This document shows, piece after piece, positions 13,610-19,858 of a stretch of 35,323 nucleotides of DNA. The notes beneath the pieces were generated by a model. It saw nothing but the letters and a program-made list of their open reading frames with translations. It was not told where the DNA came from and searched no databases. Origin of the DNA: a virus; IMG/VR virus record IMGVR_UViG_3300021961_008723, positions 1 through 35,323 of that record, one strand, 5' to 3'. The first letter of the stretch is position 1. Each line of letters starts with the position of its first letter. The position numbers and the translations under genes are program-made.

Positions 13610-14152
13610 TTACCAAGCCCAAGTAACCCATGTATAACGTGTTCCAGAAATAACAGGTTTTACTTCATGTTTCCAAGGAAAGGCAGAAGGAAATATTAGA
13701 GTATCTCCCATTTTCAAATTTGGTACGTATTCTTGATCTCCAAGGTAAAACACTAATTCTCCTCCTACGTAGTCCTCATTCAAAATTCCAACAACAGATA
13801 ATACTGGAATTCCTTTTTTGAGACCATCAAAACAACTATGAATATGATCAACATGCAAATCCATATGTTGATCAACTTGATATCGATTAAATCTAGGATC
13901 TGCACCCTCAGTGATTTTAAATTTTTTATTTTTGGAATATTGATTGCAGCAATAATTTGCCCATCCAGTAACTTTTGAAAATGTCTCTTGATCTGGGCAA
14001 TATGCCATATCGCAATTTTGGAAACTTATTTTATTTCCATTCTTATCTGCCCAAATCCCAGAATTCCACTGCAATTTATCTATATCATTTTGATTTAATA
14101 TTGGATTTGGTGGAGAATATATTTCGATATATTCCTTCAACGTCTTATCCAT
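13610..14152 (-). CDS. 2-oxoglutarate/Fe(II)-dependent oxygenase
   Basis: The 180-aa protein has the double-stranded beta-helix iron site: H100-x-D102 in DLHVDHIHSC, the distal H162 in FPWKHEVKPV, and R172 for 2-oxoglutarate in SGTRYTW. GGELVFYLGD and MGDTLIFPS are the intervening strands. This is the prolyl-4-hydroxylase-like family, common in cyanophages; the substrate is unknown. The start at 14152 is chosen because the longer frame would run through the terminator at 14168-14189. No clear ribosome site is seen. Confidence 0.85.
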   Translation of the reverse strand: MDKTLKEYIEIYSPPNPILNQNDIDKLQWNSGIWADKNGNKISFQNCDMAYCPDQETFSKVTGWANYCCNQYSKNKKFKITEGADPRFNRYQVDQHMDLHVDHIHSCFDGLKKGIPVLSVVGILNEDYVGGELVFYLGDQEYVPNLKMGDTLIFPSAFPWKHEVKPVISGTRYTWVTWAW

Positions 14153-14167
14153 AATATAAAGAACATT

Positions 14168-14189
14168 AAAAAAGGAGGGTTTCCCCTCC
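14168..14189 (-). terminator. Terminator after the D2-tail peptide gene
   Basis: GGAGGG-GAAA-CCCTCC followed by TTTTTT on the minus strand, eight bases past the stop of the 48-aa gene. It would end the psbD - HNH - 48-aa transcript. Confidence 0.8.
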
Positions 14190-14196
14190 AAGTATA

Positions 14197-14343
14197 TCAC
14201 AGAGCGTTGCCTCTTGGCAATACTTCCTCACGATTTTTCTTTTGGATGGGAGGAAACAACTCATCAAATTCTTTTTCATTTACTTCTTTCCACCCAATGT
14301 ATTTTTGATTTGGTGGAAGTTGATTTGTAGAAGTATCTTTCAT
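14197..14343 (-). CDS. 48-aa peptide ending in the D2 C-terminus (chimeric psbD tail)
   Basis: The frame starts MKDTSTNQLPPNQKYIGWKE, continues VNEKEFDELFPPIQKKNR and ends [10 protein letters not shown]-stop. Those last ten residues are identical to the end of phage PsbD. The DNA differs at 11 of 33 positions including the stop, every change being synonymous, so this is not a recent copy of the psbD end at 14862. A TGGAG site precedes the ATG, which overlaps the HNH stop as ATGA. Upstream of the ten residues there is no D2 similarity. It may be a remnant of an older psbD 3' end captured by a new start, or a short expressed peptide with a D2 tail. Confidence 0.65.
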   Translation of the reverse strand: MKDTSTNQLPPNQKYIGWKEVNEKEFDELFPPIQKKNREEVLPRGNAL

Positions 14344-14822
14344 AGTTTCTCCAGATTTTCAACTAATGTTTTGAGTTCTTGTAATGTAGCATCATTTTTT
14401 AGAGTATTTGCTCTATTACTGATGACCCACACATTACCTTTTATATATCCTTTAGAAGAATCAATACGATCTAATGACGGTGATTCCATAGGAGTGCCTA
14501 ACAAAGGGCAGGTGTCTGGAATAACAATATCTTCCTTTGTGATATTAAAATCCAGACCCTTTTGCTTTGCTCTATATTTTGCCCGAGACCACATGGGTGA
14601 ACGAGCATCACGACCCCTGTTCCAATCGTGCGCTTTTAATACACATCCACAAGATTTTGTTTCTGCTCTGGGTCCTATTATAGCATCCTTACGAACTTTT
14701 TTTATAGTCCCACAGTCACATTTAACAGTAAAATAGACTGCCTTCTTTTCGCTATGCTGCTCCAAGATAGTCAGTCTATTATGTTTCTCACCAATATGAG
14801 ATTTTGATTTAGGTCTTGTCAT
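14340..14822 (-). CDS. HNH homing-type endonuclease next to psbD
   Basis: The 160-aa protein has an N-terminal zinc-knuckle-like part (C35-x-C37 in VKCDCGTI; C58-x-C60 in KSCGC), a linker with WSRAKYRAKQKGLDF, and a C-terminal HNH block (CPLLG, PSLDRIDSSKGYIKGNVWVI, then SNRANTLKNDATL). Free-standing nucleases of this kind cut an allele lacking the insertion and spread by repair. It lies 39 bases after psbD. A TATAAATA late promoter and an 11-bp hairpin covering the start codon control it. Downstream is a peptide bearing a second D2 tail, which marks the insertion. Confidence 0.85.
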   Translation of the reverse strand: MTRPKSKSHIGEKHNRLTILEQHSEKKAVYFTVKCDCGTIKKVRKDAIIGPRAETKSCGCVLKAHDWNRGRDARSPMWSRAKYRAKQKGLDFNITKEDIVIPDTCPLLGTPMESPSLDRIDSSKGYIKGNVWVISNRANTLKNDATLQELKTLVENLEKL

Positions 14823-14846
14823 AGTATTACCACAGGGTAATACTAT
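14821..14846 (-). promoter_or_regulatory. Start-codon hairpin of the psbD-linked HNH gene
   Basis: ATAGTATTACC-CTGT-GGTAATACTAT on the minus strand is a perfect 11-bp inverted repeat whose 3' arm includes two bases of the ATG. In read-through mRNA from psbD the start would be sealed. Confidence 0.75.
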
Positions 14847-14851
14847 TTATA
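14844..14851 (-). promoter_or_regulatory. Late promoter (TATAAATA) for the HNH gene
   Basis: An exact late box that overlaps the first bases of the hairpin. A late transcript starting about six bases downstream would lack most of the 5' arm and leave the start codon free. Confidence 0.7.
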
Positions 14852-14861
14852 AAAATAACCT

Positions 14862-15923
14862 TTATAGTGCATTACCTCTCGGAAGAACCTCTTCGGGAAA
14901 CTGGAAGTTTGCTCCAGGTTGGTCTACAGGAGCCATCCAAGCACGTAAGCCTTCGTTAAGAAGCACGTTCTTTGTATAAAAAGTTTCAAATTCTGGATCT
15001 TCTGCTGCCCTTATCTCCTGCGATACAAAATCATAAGCACGCAGGTTAAGTGCAAGACCGATGATACCAATAGAAGAAGTCCAAAGACCCATGACAGGAA
15101 CAAAGAGCATAAAGAAGTGAAGCCAACGCTTGTTACTAAAAGCAATTCCAAAGATTTGCGACCAGAAACGGTTAGCAGTAACCATTGAATAGGTTTCTTC
15201 TTCTTGTGTAGGTTCAAATGCTTTGAATGTGTTTGCTTGATCACCATCTTCAAATAGTGTGTTTTCTACCGTTGCACCATGAATAGCACAGAGTAGTGCT
15301 CCTCCTAGTATACCAGCAACTCCCATCATATGGAAGGGGTTAAGGGTCCAGTTATGGAAACCCTGAAGGAAGAGCAGGAACCTGAAGATTGCTGCCACAC
15401 CGAATGATGGAGCAAAAAACCAACTGGATTGTCCCAGTGGATACATCAGAAATACAGAAACGAATACTGCAATCGGACCGGAAAATGCGATTGCGTTATA
15501 AGGACGGATACCAACCAATCGAGCAATCTCAAACTGGCGAAGCATGAATCCAATCAGAGCGAAAGATCCGTGAAGTGCCACAAAAGTCCATAGTCCCCCA
15601 AGTTGGAACCACCTGACGATATCCCCTTGAGCCTCAGGACCCCAAAGTAGAAGAAGAGAATGACCCATAGAATCTGCAGGCGTTGACACAGCTGCCGTAA
15701 GGAAATTAGCACCCTCAAGGTAACTAGACGCCAACCCGTGGGTGTACCAACTCGTAACAAACGTTGTGCCAGTAAGCCAACCACCAAGGGCAAGATAAGC
15801 AGTGGGAAAAAGTAATAGTCCAGACCAACCCACAAATACAAAGCGATCTCGTTTAAGCCAGTCATCCAGGACATCAAACCATCCTCGTTGTTGAATTGGT
15901 TGTGAAAGTGTAGAAGAAGTCAT
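14862..15923 (-). CDS. psbD: Photosystem II D2 protein
   Basis: The 353-aa protein is full length for D2 and ends [10 protein letters not shown]. Expected features are present: [16 protein letters not shown] at the first membrane helix, the lumenal [20 protein letters not shown] loop with the iron-binding His, and [20 protein letters not shown] in the last helix. D2 pairs with D1 to form the PSII reaction centre; phage copies replace damaged host protein during infection. The ATG has a strong AAGGAGG and a CATAAATA late box lies upstream. The next genes are an HNH nuclease and a peptide with a duplicate D2 tail. Confidence 0.97.
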   Translation of the reverse strand: MTSSTLSQPIQQRGWFDVLDDWLKRDRFVFVGWSGLLLFPTAYLALGGWLTGTTFVTSWYTHGLASSYLEGANFLTAAVSTPADSMGHSLLLLWGPEAQGDIVRWFQLGGLWTFVALHGSFALIGFMLRQFEIARLVGIRPYNAIAFSGPIAVFVSVFLMYPLGQSSWFFAPSFGVAAIFRFLLFLQGFHNWTLNPFHMMGVAGILGGALLCAIHGATVENTLFEDGDQANTFKAFEPTQEEETYSMVTANRFWSQIFGIAFSNKRWLHFFMLFVPVMGLWTSSIGIIGLALNLRAYDFVSQEIRAAEDPEFETFYTKNVLLNEGLRAWMAPVDQPGANFQFPEEVLPRGNAL

Positions 15924-15944
15924 AACCTCCTTAGTTATTTCTCA

Positions 15945-15952
15945 TATTTATG
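15945..15952 (-). promoter_or_regulatory. Late promoter variant (CATAAATA) for psbD
   Basis: CATAAATA on the minus strand, 21 bases before the psbD ATG, the same variant as at gp54. Confidence 0.5.
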
Positions 15953-15991
15953 TTAACATCTCTTAACAAAGGAGTCAATGAGTGTTTGTGC

Positions 15992-16114
15992 TTATCCCCA
16001 ATACATCTGACCGAGAGTGAATAAGACAAATATAAGAACCGTAAAGGCCATCATACCTACACCTACCCAGATGATCCAGGGTTCCATAGGATGATGTTGA
16101 TTATTATGAGACAT
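15992..16114 (-). CDS. 40-aa single-span membrane peptide upstream of psbD
   Basis: The frame reads MSHNNQHHPMEPWIIWVGVG then MMAFTVLIFVLFTLGQMYWG. It is one transmembrane helix behind a short His/Asn-rich N-terminus, similar in size to the small PSII and cytochrome b6f subunits, though I do not recognise a specific one. There is no Shine-Dalgarno; the T-run of the adjacent terminator stands directly before the ATG, so expression is uncertain. Its place in front of psbD suggests a photosystem role (inference). Confidence 0.5.
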   Translation of the reverse strand: MSHNNQHHPMEPWIIWVGVGMMAFTVLIFVLFTLGQMYWG

Positions 16115-16140
16115 AAAAAAAGAGGGTTGTTACACCCTCT
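16115..16140 (-). terminator. Terminator after the D1-tail remnant
   Basis: GAGGGT-GTAACA-ACCCTC followed by seven T residues on the minus strand. It probably was the terminator of an ancestral psbA whose last codons remain just upstream. Confidence 0.7.
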
Positions 16141-16142
16141 AA

Positions 16143-16170
16143 TTATATCAGTTATTCAGTTGTTATCAAC
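16143..16170 (-). promoter_or_regulatory. Possible promoter ahead of the 40-aa peptide
   Basis: TTGATA (16170-16165), 16 bases and TATAAT (16148-16143) on the minus strand. The -35 box coincides with the stop of the D1-tail remnant. The start would fall at the foot of the following terminator hairpin, which makes productive use doubtful. Confidence 0.35.
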
Positions 16171-16207
16171 CGATAGAAGAAGCAGTCAGAGCAACAGGAG
16201 TTGCTTC
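16166..16207 (-). pseudogene. Remnant of psbA 3' end (last 13 codons of D1)
   Basis: On the minus strand the frame reads EATPVALTASSIG-stop, matching the end of the intact phage D1 ([13 protein letters not shown]). The similarity continues past the stop (GGTTGATAA then AACT in both). It differs from the intact gene by several third-base changes and three residue changes (Ala for Thr, Leu for Met, Ser for Pro). Upstream of these codons there is no D1 sequence. The fragment lies 2.2 kb from psbA, beyond an HNH gene, two virion-like genes and a reversed gene, and is followed by its own terminator. Confidence 0.8.
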
Positions 16208-16237
16208 AGAAAACTGAGGATAGGTTTTTATTATTAC

Positions 16238-16265
16238 TTGACTTTTTGATGATTTATGATATAAT
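16238..16265 (+). promoter_or_regulatory. Sigma70 promoter for the 67-aa gene
   Basis: TTGACT, a 16-base spacer and a perfect TATAAT on the plus strand; transcription would begin near 16272, 36 bases before the ATG. Confidence 0.7.
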
Positions 16266-16307
16266 GTCTTAGTGGAAACACACATCACACACATTAGGAG
16301 GATACCT

Positions 16308-16511
16308 ATGACACCTTATGAACTTCGATTTGAAATCTTTAAGCAAGCATACAATATGCTTAATGACCAGTTTAGTATAGAGTACGATACTGCTGTTCGT
16401 TGGAATGAGGTTGAGAAAAAAGAAGTACCAATGGATTATCCAGATTTTCCAACACTCAATCAAGTTCTAGAACAAGCAGAAATCATTAATGATTTTGTAA
16501 GTTCCAAATAA
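16308..16511 (+). CDS. Small conserved cyanophage protein
   Basis: The 67-aa protein reads MTPYELRFEIFKQAYNMLND at the start and ends with PTLNQVLEQAEIINDFVSSK. AGGAGG lies six bases before the ATG. It has its own promoter and a symmetric terminator, forming an independent unit inserted against the direction of its neighbours. Predicted mostly helical, acidic. I recall relatives in other cyanophages; function unknown. Confidence 0.75.
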   Translation: MTPYELRFEIFKQAYNMLNDQFSIEYDTAVRWNEVEKKEVPMDYPDFPTLNQVLEQAEIINDFVSSK

Positions 16512-16516
16512 AGTTA

Positions 16517-16542
16517 AAGGAGGGTTTTATCCCTCCTTTTTT
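16517..16542 (+). terminator. Terminator between convergent genes
   Basis: AAAGGAGGG-TTTTAT-CCCTCCTTT followed by T residues rightward; the A-run before it would also give T residues leftward, so it may serve both strands. Confidence 0.8.
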
Positions 16543-16543
16543 A

Positions 16544-17161
16544 TTATCTTTTGTTTCTATTATAAGTTGCTCTTACAGCATCAAAAGATACTCTATCCTT
16601 TTCCTTTTCATCATCGGGAAGATTTGAATATGATGTATTAGCAAGTTTTGCTCTTCTTTCTTTCTTTTCTGGTGTTTGGTCTGTACTTGTTTTAGCAGTT
16701 CTTGCCCAACCCTGATGAACTGCATCAGCACCTGCTTCTCTTGAAGTTCCACTACCACTTCTTTCACCTCTTCTAATAGCACGAAGAGCAGCGGCAGCAG
16801 ATGAACGGTTTGCTGCTCTACCGAAAGAACGCTTATCACCAGATGCTCTACCATATCCATATCTTTTATCTAATGCAGCATCAGATGCTTTCTCATAAGG
16901 ACTATCCTCTCTTTCTATAATAGTGTCTCTCCACTCTTCACTCATATTCACCATAATTGCTTCTGCTGCTTGTTGAGTATCAGCATATCCTTCATCAAGA
17001 AGGCGATTGATTATTTTTTTGTTTTCAATTACTTCTTCATATAAGTATAAAAAGTCATCATCATTCATCTCCTCAAGAAGATAATCAGCTTCCTGATAGG
17101 AGTCAGCATATCCTTCAAAATATAAAAACTTAAGTAACTGACGATGTTCGTAAGGAGACAT
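16544..17161 (-). CDS. Virion-like protein with GYAD..AAEAIMVNMSEEW module
   Basis: The 205-aa protein has two related helical units at the N-terminus: LYFEGYADSYQEADYLLEEM and LLDEGYADTQQAAEAIMVNM followed by SEEW. The rest is Arg/Ala/Ser-rich and basic (RRGERSGSGTSREAGADAVH). The module also occurs in the adjacent upstream gene. Such proteins recur in T4-like cyanophages and I believe some are virion-associated; the basic tail could fit DNA binding inside the head. A perfect TATAAATA stands 23 bases before the ATG, consistent with late expression. Confidence 0.65.
   Translation of the reverse strand: MSPYEHRQLLKFLYFEGYADSYQEADYLLEEMNDDDFLYLYEEVIENKKIINRLLDEGYADTQQAAEAIMVNMSEEWRDTIIEREDSPYEKASDAALDKRYGYGRASGDKRSFGRAANRSSAAAALRAIRRGERSGSGTSREAGADAVHQGWARTAKTSTDQTPEKKERRAKLANTSYSNLPDDEKEKDRVSFDAVRATYNRNKR
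16931..16971 (-). repeat. Direct repeat copy 1 (module DNA)
   Basis: Forty-one bases coding AAEAIMVNMSEEW are identical to 17465-17505 in the neighbouring gene; a further 18-base match (16981-16998 and 17515-17532) codes DEGYA. Such identity including third bases points to a recent duplication or gene conversion. Confidence 0.8.
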
Positions 17162-17183
17162 ATTATTAATTTATATTTTTTAT

Positions 17184-17191
17184 TATTTATA
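17184..17191 (-). promoter_or_regulatory. Late promoter (TATAAATA) for the 205-aa gene
   Basis: An exact TATAAATA on the minus strand in an extremely AT-rich gap, just after the T-run of the terminator at 17200-17225. Confidence 0.7.
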
Positions 17192-17199
17192 AAATTTAT

Positions 17200-17225
17200 A
17201 AAAAAAGAGAGTAATGAACTCTCTT
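17200..17225 (-). terminator. Terminator of the 185-aa gene
   Basis: AGAGAGT-TCATT-ACTCTCT followed by T residues on the minus strand. Confidence 0.75.
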
Positions 17226-17254
17226 GTTTGATTGATTGATTTTTTTATATTTTA

Positions 17255-17812
17255 TTACTGATGCCTACGAGTAAATGAAGGTTCAACATTACTACCAGTT
17301 CTTTGATTTCTAGCTTGAATTCTAGCATTCATTCTTGTTTCCTTATCTACATTACCCGCGAAATTATTTCCATCACCTCTCATCAGTGACCTATCAGTTC
17401 TTTTTACTCGTGCTTTCTTTACCGCATTAACCATTCTATCAGATATTTCCATAATATTTTCTTTCCACTCTTCACTCATATTCACCATAATTGCTTCTGC
17501 TGCTTCTGGTGTTTCAGCATATCCTTCATCAAGTAAGTGTGAGAGGATGATGTCGTAAATATCTACTTCTTCTTTTGCTAAATCAGAATCGACACGAACA
17601 TTTGAACCTGTTCTTACATTTCTTCTTGCTGCTGCCTGATGAGCACGGCGTCTTGCCATCCAAGCACCACTTATACCACCACTATCTACATCTTGTGCAT
17701 CTCTCTTTCTTAACATCCCCTTGACTTTCCTATCAGAGATTTCATCAAGTTGCTGATTTTCAACAACTTCCATATATGCTTCTTGAAGATTGCGAAGTTC
17801 TTGTGCGTCCAT
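17255..17812 (-). CDS. Virion-like protein with shared MVNMSEEW module
   Basis: The 185-aa protein begins MDAQELRNLQEAYMEVVENQ, an opening I associate with structural proteins of T4-like cyanophages. It contains an Arg-rich stretch (AWMARRRAHQAAARRNVRTG), the module LLDEGYAETPEAAEAIMVNM plus SEEW near residue 95, and a second basic region near the C-terminus. RTGSNV occurs twice, and ISDR also twice, so the protein seems built from repeats. It lies between the HNH gene and the paralogous 205-aa gene. Role unknown; a head-internal or structural protein is an inference. Confidence 0.62.
   Translation of the reverse strand: MDAQELRNLQEAYMEVVENQQLDEISDRKVKGMLRKRDAQDVDSGGISGAWMARRRAHQAAARRNVRTGSNVRVDSDLAKEEVDIYDIILSHLLDEGYAETPEAAEAIMVNMSEEWKENIMEISDRMVNAVKKARVKRTDRSLMRGDGNNFAGNVDKETRMNARIQARNQRTGSNVEPSFTRRHQ
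17465..17505 (-). repeat. Direct repeat copy 2 (module DNA)
   Basis: Second copy of the 41-base identical block described at 16931-16971, in the same reading frame of the paralogous gene. Confidence 0.8.
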
Positions 17813-17834
17813 TTTACAAATACTTTTTAGTTAT

Positions 17835-18272
17835 TTAGTTATTATTTCTTTTAACATATTCAATCATATTCCTAATCAAATCAACATCCTCATTTACATA
17901 TCCAATAGTTCTATTACAGACATTACAAAGTAAACCCCTCACTTCACCAGTTTTATGATTATGGTCAACAAAGAATACATCTATTGAACCACCTCTTCCA
18001 GATTTTCTACCTTTGGGATTAGTAGTTCCACAAATAGCACACTTATGTCCTTGATTTTCTAAAAGAGTATTATATTGTGTTAATCCAAAATGCTTACCAT
18101 ATCTTTGTTTGAGATTTTCATCTCTTTGTTTTAATGGGTCATAATTTTCTTGTTGCTTTTTAATATAGCATTCTTTACATTTTCCGTGATAACCATAAGG
18201 TTTTCCTTTCCTTACAGTTTGATAAAATTCAGTAAGAGGTTTTGATTGATTACAGATTTTACAAGTTCTCAT
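17835..18272 (-). CDS. HNH endonuclease (Endonuclease VII-like) next to psbA
   Basis: The 145-aa protein has an N-terminal zinc-binding pair (C4, C7, with C32 and C35 further on) and a C-terminal Endonuclease VII type core: C78-x2-C81, DHNH at 103-106 in FFVDHNHKTGEVRGLLCNVC, and C116-x2-C119. It probably acts as a free-standing homing nuclease, as reported for a nuclease linked to cyanophage psbA in S-PM2, though this is a different family. It has its own TTGACT-18-TATAAT promoter and is insulated from psbA by a terminator. Confidence 0.87.
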   Translation of the reverse strand: MRTCKICNQSKPLTEFYQTVRKGKPYGYHGKCKECYIKKQQENYDPLKQRDENLKQRYGKHFGLTQYNTLLENQGHKCAICGTTNPKGRKSGRGGSIDVFFVDHNHKTGEVRGLLCNVCNRTIGYVNEDVDLIRNMIEYVKRNNN

Positions 18273-18295
18273 AGTTCTTTTAAGTGATTAAAGTT

Positions 18296-18325
18296 ATTAT
18301 AGCATAACTTTAAGTATTTAGTCAA
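18296..18325 (-). promoter_or_regulatory. Sigma70 promoter for the psbA-linked HNH gene
   Basis: TTGACT (18325-18320), 18 bases and a perfect TATAAT (18301-18296) on the minus strand, 23 bases before the ATG. Confidence 0.65.
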
Positions 18326-18335
18326 GAAAGCATAA

Positions 18336-18361
18336 AAAAGAGACCCTTTCAGGTCTCTCAA
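18336..18361 (-). terminator. psbA terminator
   Basis: GAGAGACC-TGAAA-GGGTCTCTTTTTT on the minus strand, just past the psbA stop. Confidence 0.85.
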
Positions 18362-18378
18362 AAACTATTGAGTTTTTA

Positions 18379-19461
18379 TCAACCAATTGAAGGTGCAGTC
18401 ATCGCCACAGGAGTGGTTTCAGCAGCAGCAAGGTCAAGTGGGAAGTTATGTGCGTTTCTTTCGTGCATTACTTCAAAACCGAGGTTGGCACGATTAAGAA
18501 CATCCGCCCAAGAGTTGATTACACGATTTTGTGAATCAAGAATACTCTGGTTGTAATTAAAACCGTTAAGGTTAAAAGCCATAGTGCTTACACCTAAAGC
18601 AGCAAACCAGATGCCTACAACAGGCCAAGCAGCAAGGAAGAAGTGCAGCGAACGGGAGTTATTAAAAGAAGCATATTGAAAAATAAGGCGTCCGAAATAA
18701 CCGTGAGCAGCAACGATATTATAGGTCTCTTCTTCTTGACCGAACTTGTAACCATAGTTCTGTGACTCTTGCTCAGTGGTTTCACGAACCAGCGAAGAAG
18801 TAACCAGAGAACCGTGCATTGCACTGAACAGAGAACCGCCGAACACACCAGCCACACCAAGCATGTGGAAGGGGTGCATCAGGATGTTGTGCTCTGCCTG
18901 GAACACAAGCATGTAGTTAAAAGTACCAGAGATACCAAGGGGCATCGCGTCAGAGAAAGAACCTTGACCAAAAGGATAGACCAGGAACACTGCAGAAGCA
19001 GCAGCAACAGGTGCAGAGTATGCAACGCAGATCCAAGGACGCATACCTAGGCGGTAGGAAAGTTCCCACTCACGACCCATATAAGCATAGATGCCAATGA
19101 GGAAGTGGAAGACAACAAGTTGGAAAGGACCACCGTTGTACAGCCACTCATCTAGAGAAGCAGCTTCCCAGATGGGGTAGAAGTGCAGTCCAATCGCGTT
19201 GGACGAAGGAATAACAGCACCAGAGATGATGTTGTTTCCGTACATCAGAGAACCAGCAACTGGTTCGCGGATGCCATCAATGTCCACTGGGGGAGCACCG
19301 ATGAAAGCAATGATAAAGCAAGTAGTAGCAGCAAGCAGGCAGGGGATCATCAGAACGCCGAACCAACCCACATAGAGGCGGTTGTCAGTTGAAGTTACCC
19401 AGTTGCAAAACTGTTCCCAAATATTCGATTGTGATTGTTGACGTGAAAGTGTAGCAGTCAT
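18379..19461 (-). CDS. psbA: Photosystem II D1 protein
   Basis: The 360-aa protein is full-length D1 from [20 protein letters not shown] to the [11 protein letters not shown] tail, the latter normally trimmed by the host CtpA protease. Hallmarks include [20 protein letters not shown], the [14 protein letters not shown] loop and [20 protein letters not shown]. The residue matching position 130 is Glu ([11 protein letters not shown]), as in host high-light D1 forms. A longer frame to 19524 would run into the structured leader and is rejected. It has overlapping sigma70 and late promoters, so it can be transcribed throughout infection. No intron is present. Confidence 0.98.
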   Translation of the reverse strand: MTATLSRQQSQSNIWEQFCNWVTSTDNRLYVGWFGVLMIPCLLAATTCFIIAFIGAPPVDIDGIREPVAGSLMYGNNIISGAVIPSSNAIGLHFYPIWEAASLDEWLYNGGPFQLVVFHFLIGIYAYMGREWELSYRLGMRPWICVAYSAPVAAASAVFLVYPFGQGSFSDAMPLGISGTFNYMLVFQAEHNILMHPFHMLGVAGVFGGSLFSAMHGSLVTSSLVRETTEQESQNYGYKFGQEEETYNIVAAHGYFGRLIFQYASFNNSRSLHFFLAAWPVVGIWFAALGVSTMAFNLNGFNYNQSILDSQNRVINSWADVLNRANLGFEVMHERNAHNFPLDLAAAETTPVAMTAPSIG

Positions 19462-19628
19462 TTTTTTAAGAGAGTTAAATAAAAGTTCGGGGGGACGAAC
19501 TGATACGATTATTCCCCACAGCACCCTCCACTGTGGGTATGAGAGACGTTTTTATACTCCCCATAGGTCTCGGTTAATGGGAGTTACAAAACATTAAGGA
19601 GTTGTTACATTCTTTAATGTTGTTGATG
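19462..19628 (-). promoter_or_regulatory. Structured psbA 5' leader
   Basis: About 167 bases without a gene between the start site and psbA. Three hairpins are visible: AACATTAA/TTAATGTT (19590-19621), CCCACAG/CTGTGGG (19515-19537) and AGTTCG/CGAACT (19484-19501). The last lies just before an AT-rich stretch leading to the ATG, which has no Shine-Dalgarno. This matches the context of the PhotoRC leader motifs described for psbA of marine cyanobacteria and cyanophages, although I cannot verify the consensus here. Confidence 0.55.
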
Positions 19629-19629
19629 T

Positions 19630-19663
19630 ATTTATAATAACAGTGTTAGGAAATCCTGTCAAT
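19630..19663 (-). promoter_or_regulatory. Overlapping sigma70 and late promoters of psbA
   Basis: TTGACA (19663-19658), 17 bases and TATTAT (19640-19635) form a near-consensus early promoter. An exact late TATAAATA (19637-19630) shares three bases with the -10 box, so both forms of polymerase would start within a few bases of each other. Confidence 0.75.
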
Positions 19664-19688
19664 AGGTCCAATTACTTAAGTGGCACAG

Positions 19689-19716
19689 TATAAATAGAAA
19701 CCATTTTCCATAAATA
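19689..19716 (+). promoter_or_regulatory. Late promoters for the rightward small-gene operon
   Basis: TATAAATA (19689-19696) and CATAAATA (19709-19716) on the plus strand, 46 and 26 bases ahead of the GTG start at 19742; divergent from the psbA promoter. Confidence 0.6.
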
Positions 19717-19741
19717 TCATTGTATAAACTGGGACGGTGCA

Positions 19742-19855
19742 GTGGCAAAGTCTGCAAACAAAGGTAAGAAAGGATCTGCTGGCGGTAAGCAATCCAAACA
19801 AAATCAAGGTAATGCTACTGCTAAAAAAGCAAAGAATGGGGGTAAAAAAAAGTGA
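19742..19855 (+). CDS. 37-aa basic mini-protein, GTG start
   Basis: The frame (GTG) reads AKSANKGKKGSAGGKQSKQN then QGNATAKKAKNGGKKK. It is almost wholly Lys, Gly, Asn, Gln, Ala and Ser, so strongly basic and disordered, suggesting a nucleic-acid-binding or packaging accessory. There is no ATG; the position after two late boxes and three bases before the next gene supports it. Function unknown. Confidence 0.55.
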   Translation: MAKSANKGKKGSAGGKQSKQNQGNATAKKAKNGGKKK

Positions 19856-19858
19856 GGT

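Noticed and set aside
13605-14200. Longer start (14200) for the 2OG oxygenase
   Set aside because: The extra 16 codons are the terminator hairpin and T-run after the D2-tail peptide gene; the family-like protein starts at 14152.
14242-14736. Long rightward open frame opposite the psbD-linked HNH gene
   Set aside because: It lies on the opposite strand of a clear HNH protein with recognisable motifs; there is no ribosome site or recognisable product.
16166-16294. A 42-codon frame with an ATG at 16294 that includes the D1 tail
   Set aside because: It has no ribosome site, and most of it is antisense to the promoter and leader of the rightward 67-aa gene. Only the last 13 codons match D1, so I record these as a remnant instead.
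18379-19461. Group I intron in psbA, as in phage S-PM2
   Set aside because: The D1 frame is continuous over 360 residues, with no interruption near the 3' end; the nearby HNH gene is free-standing.
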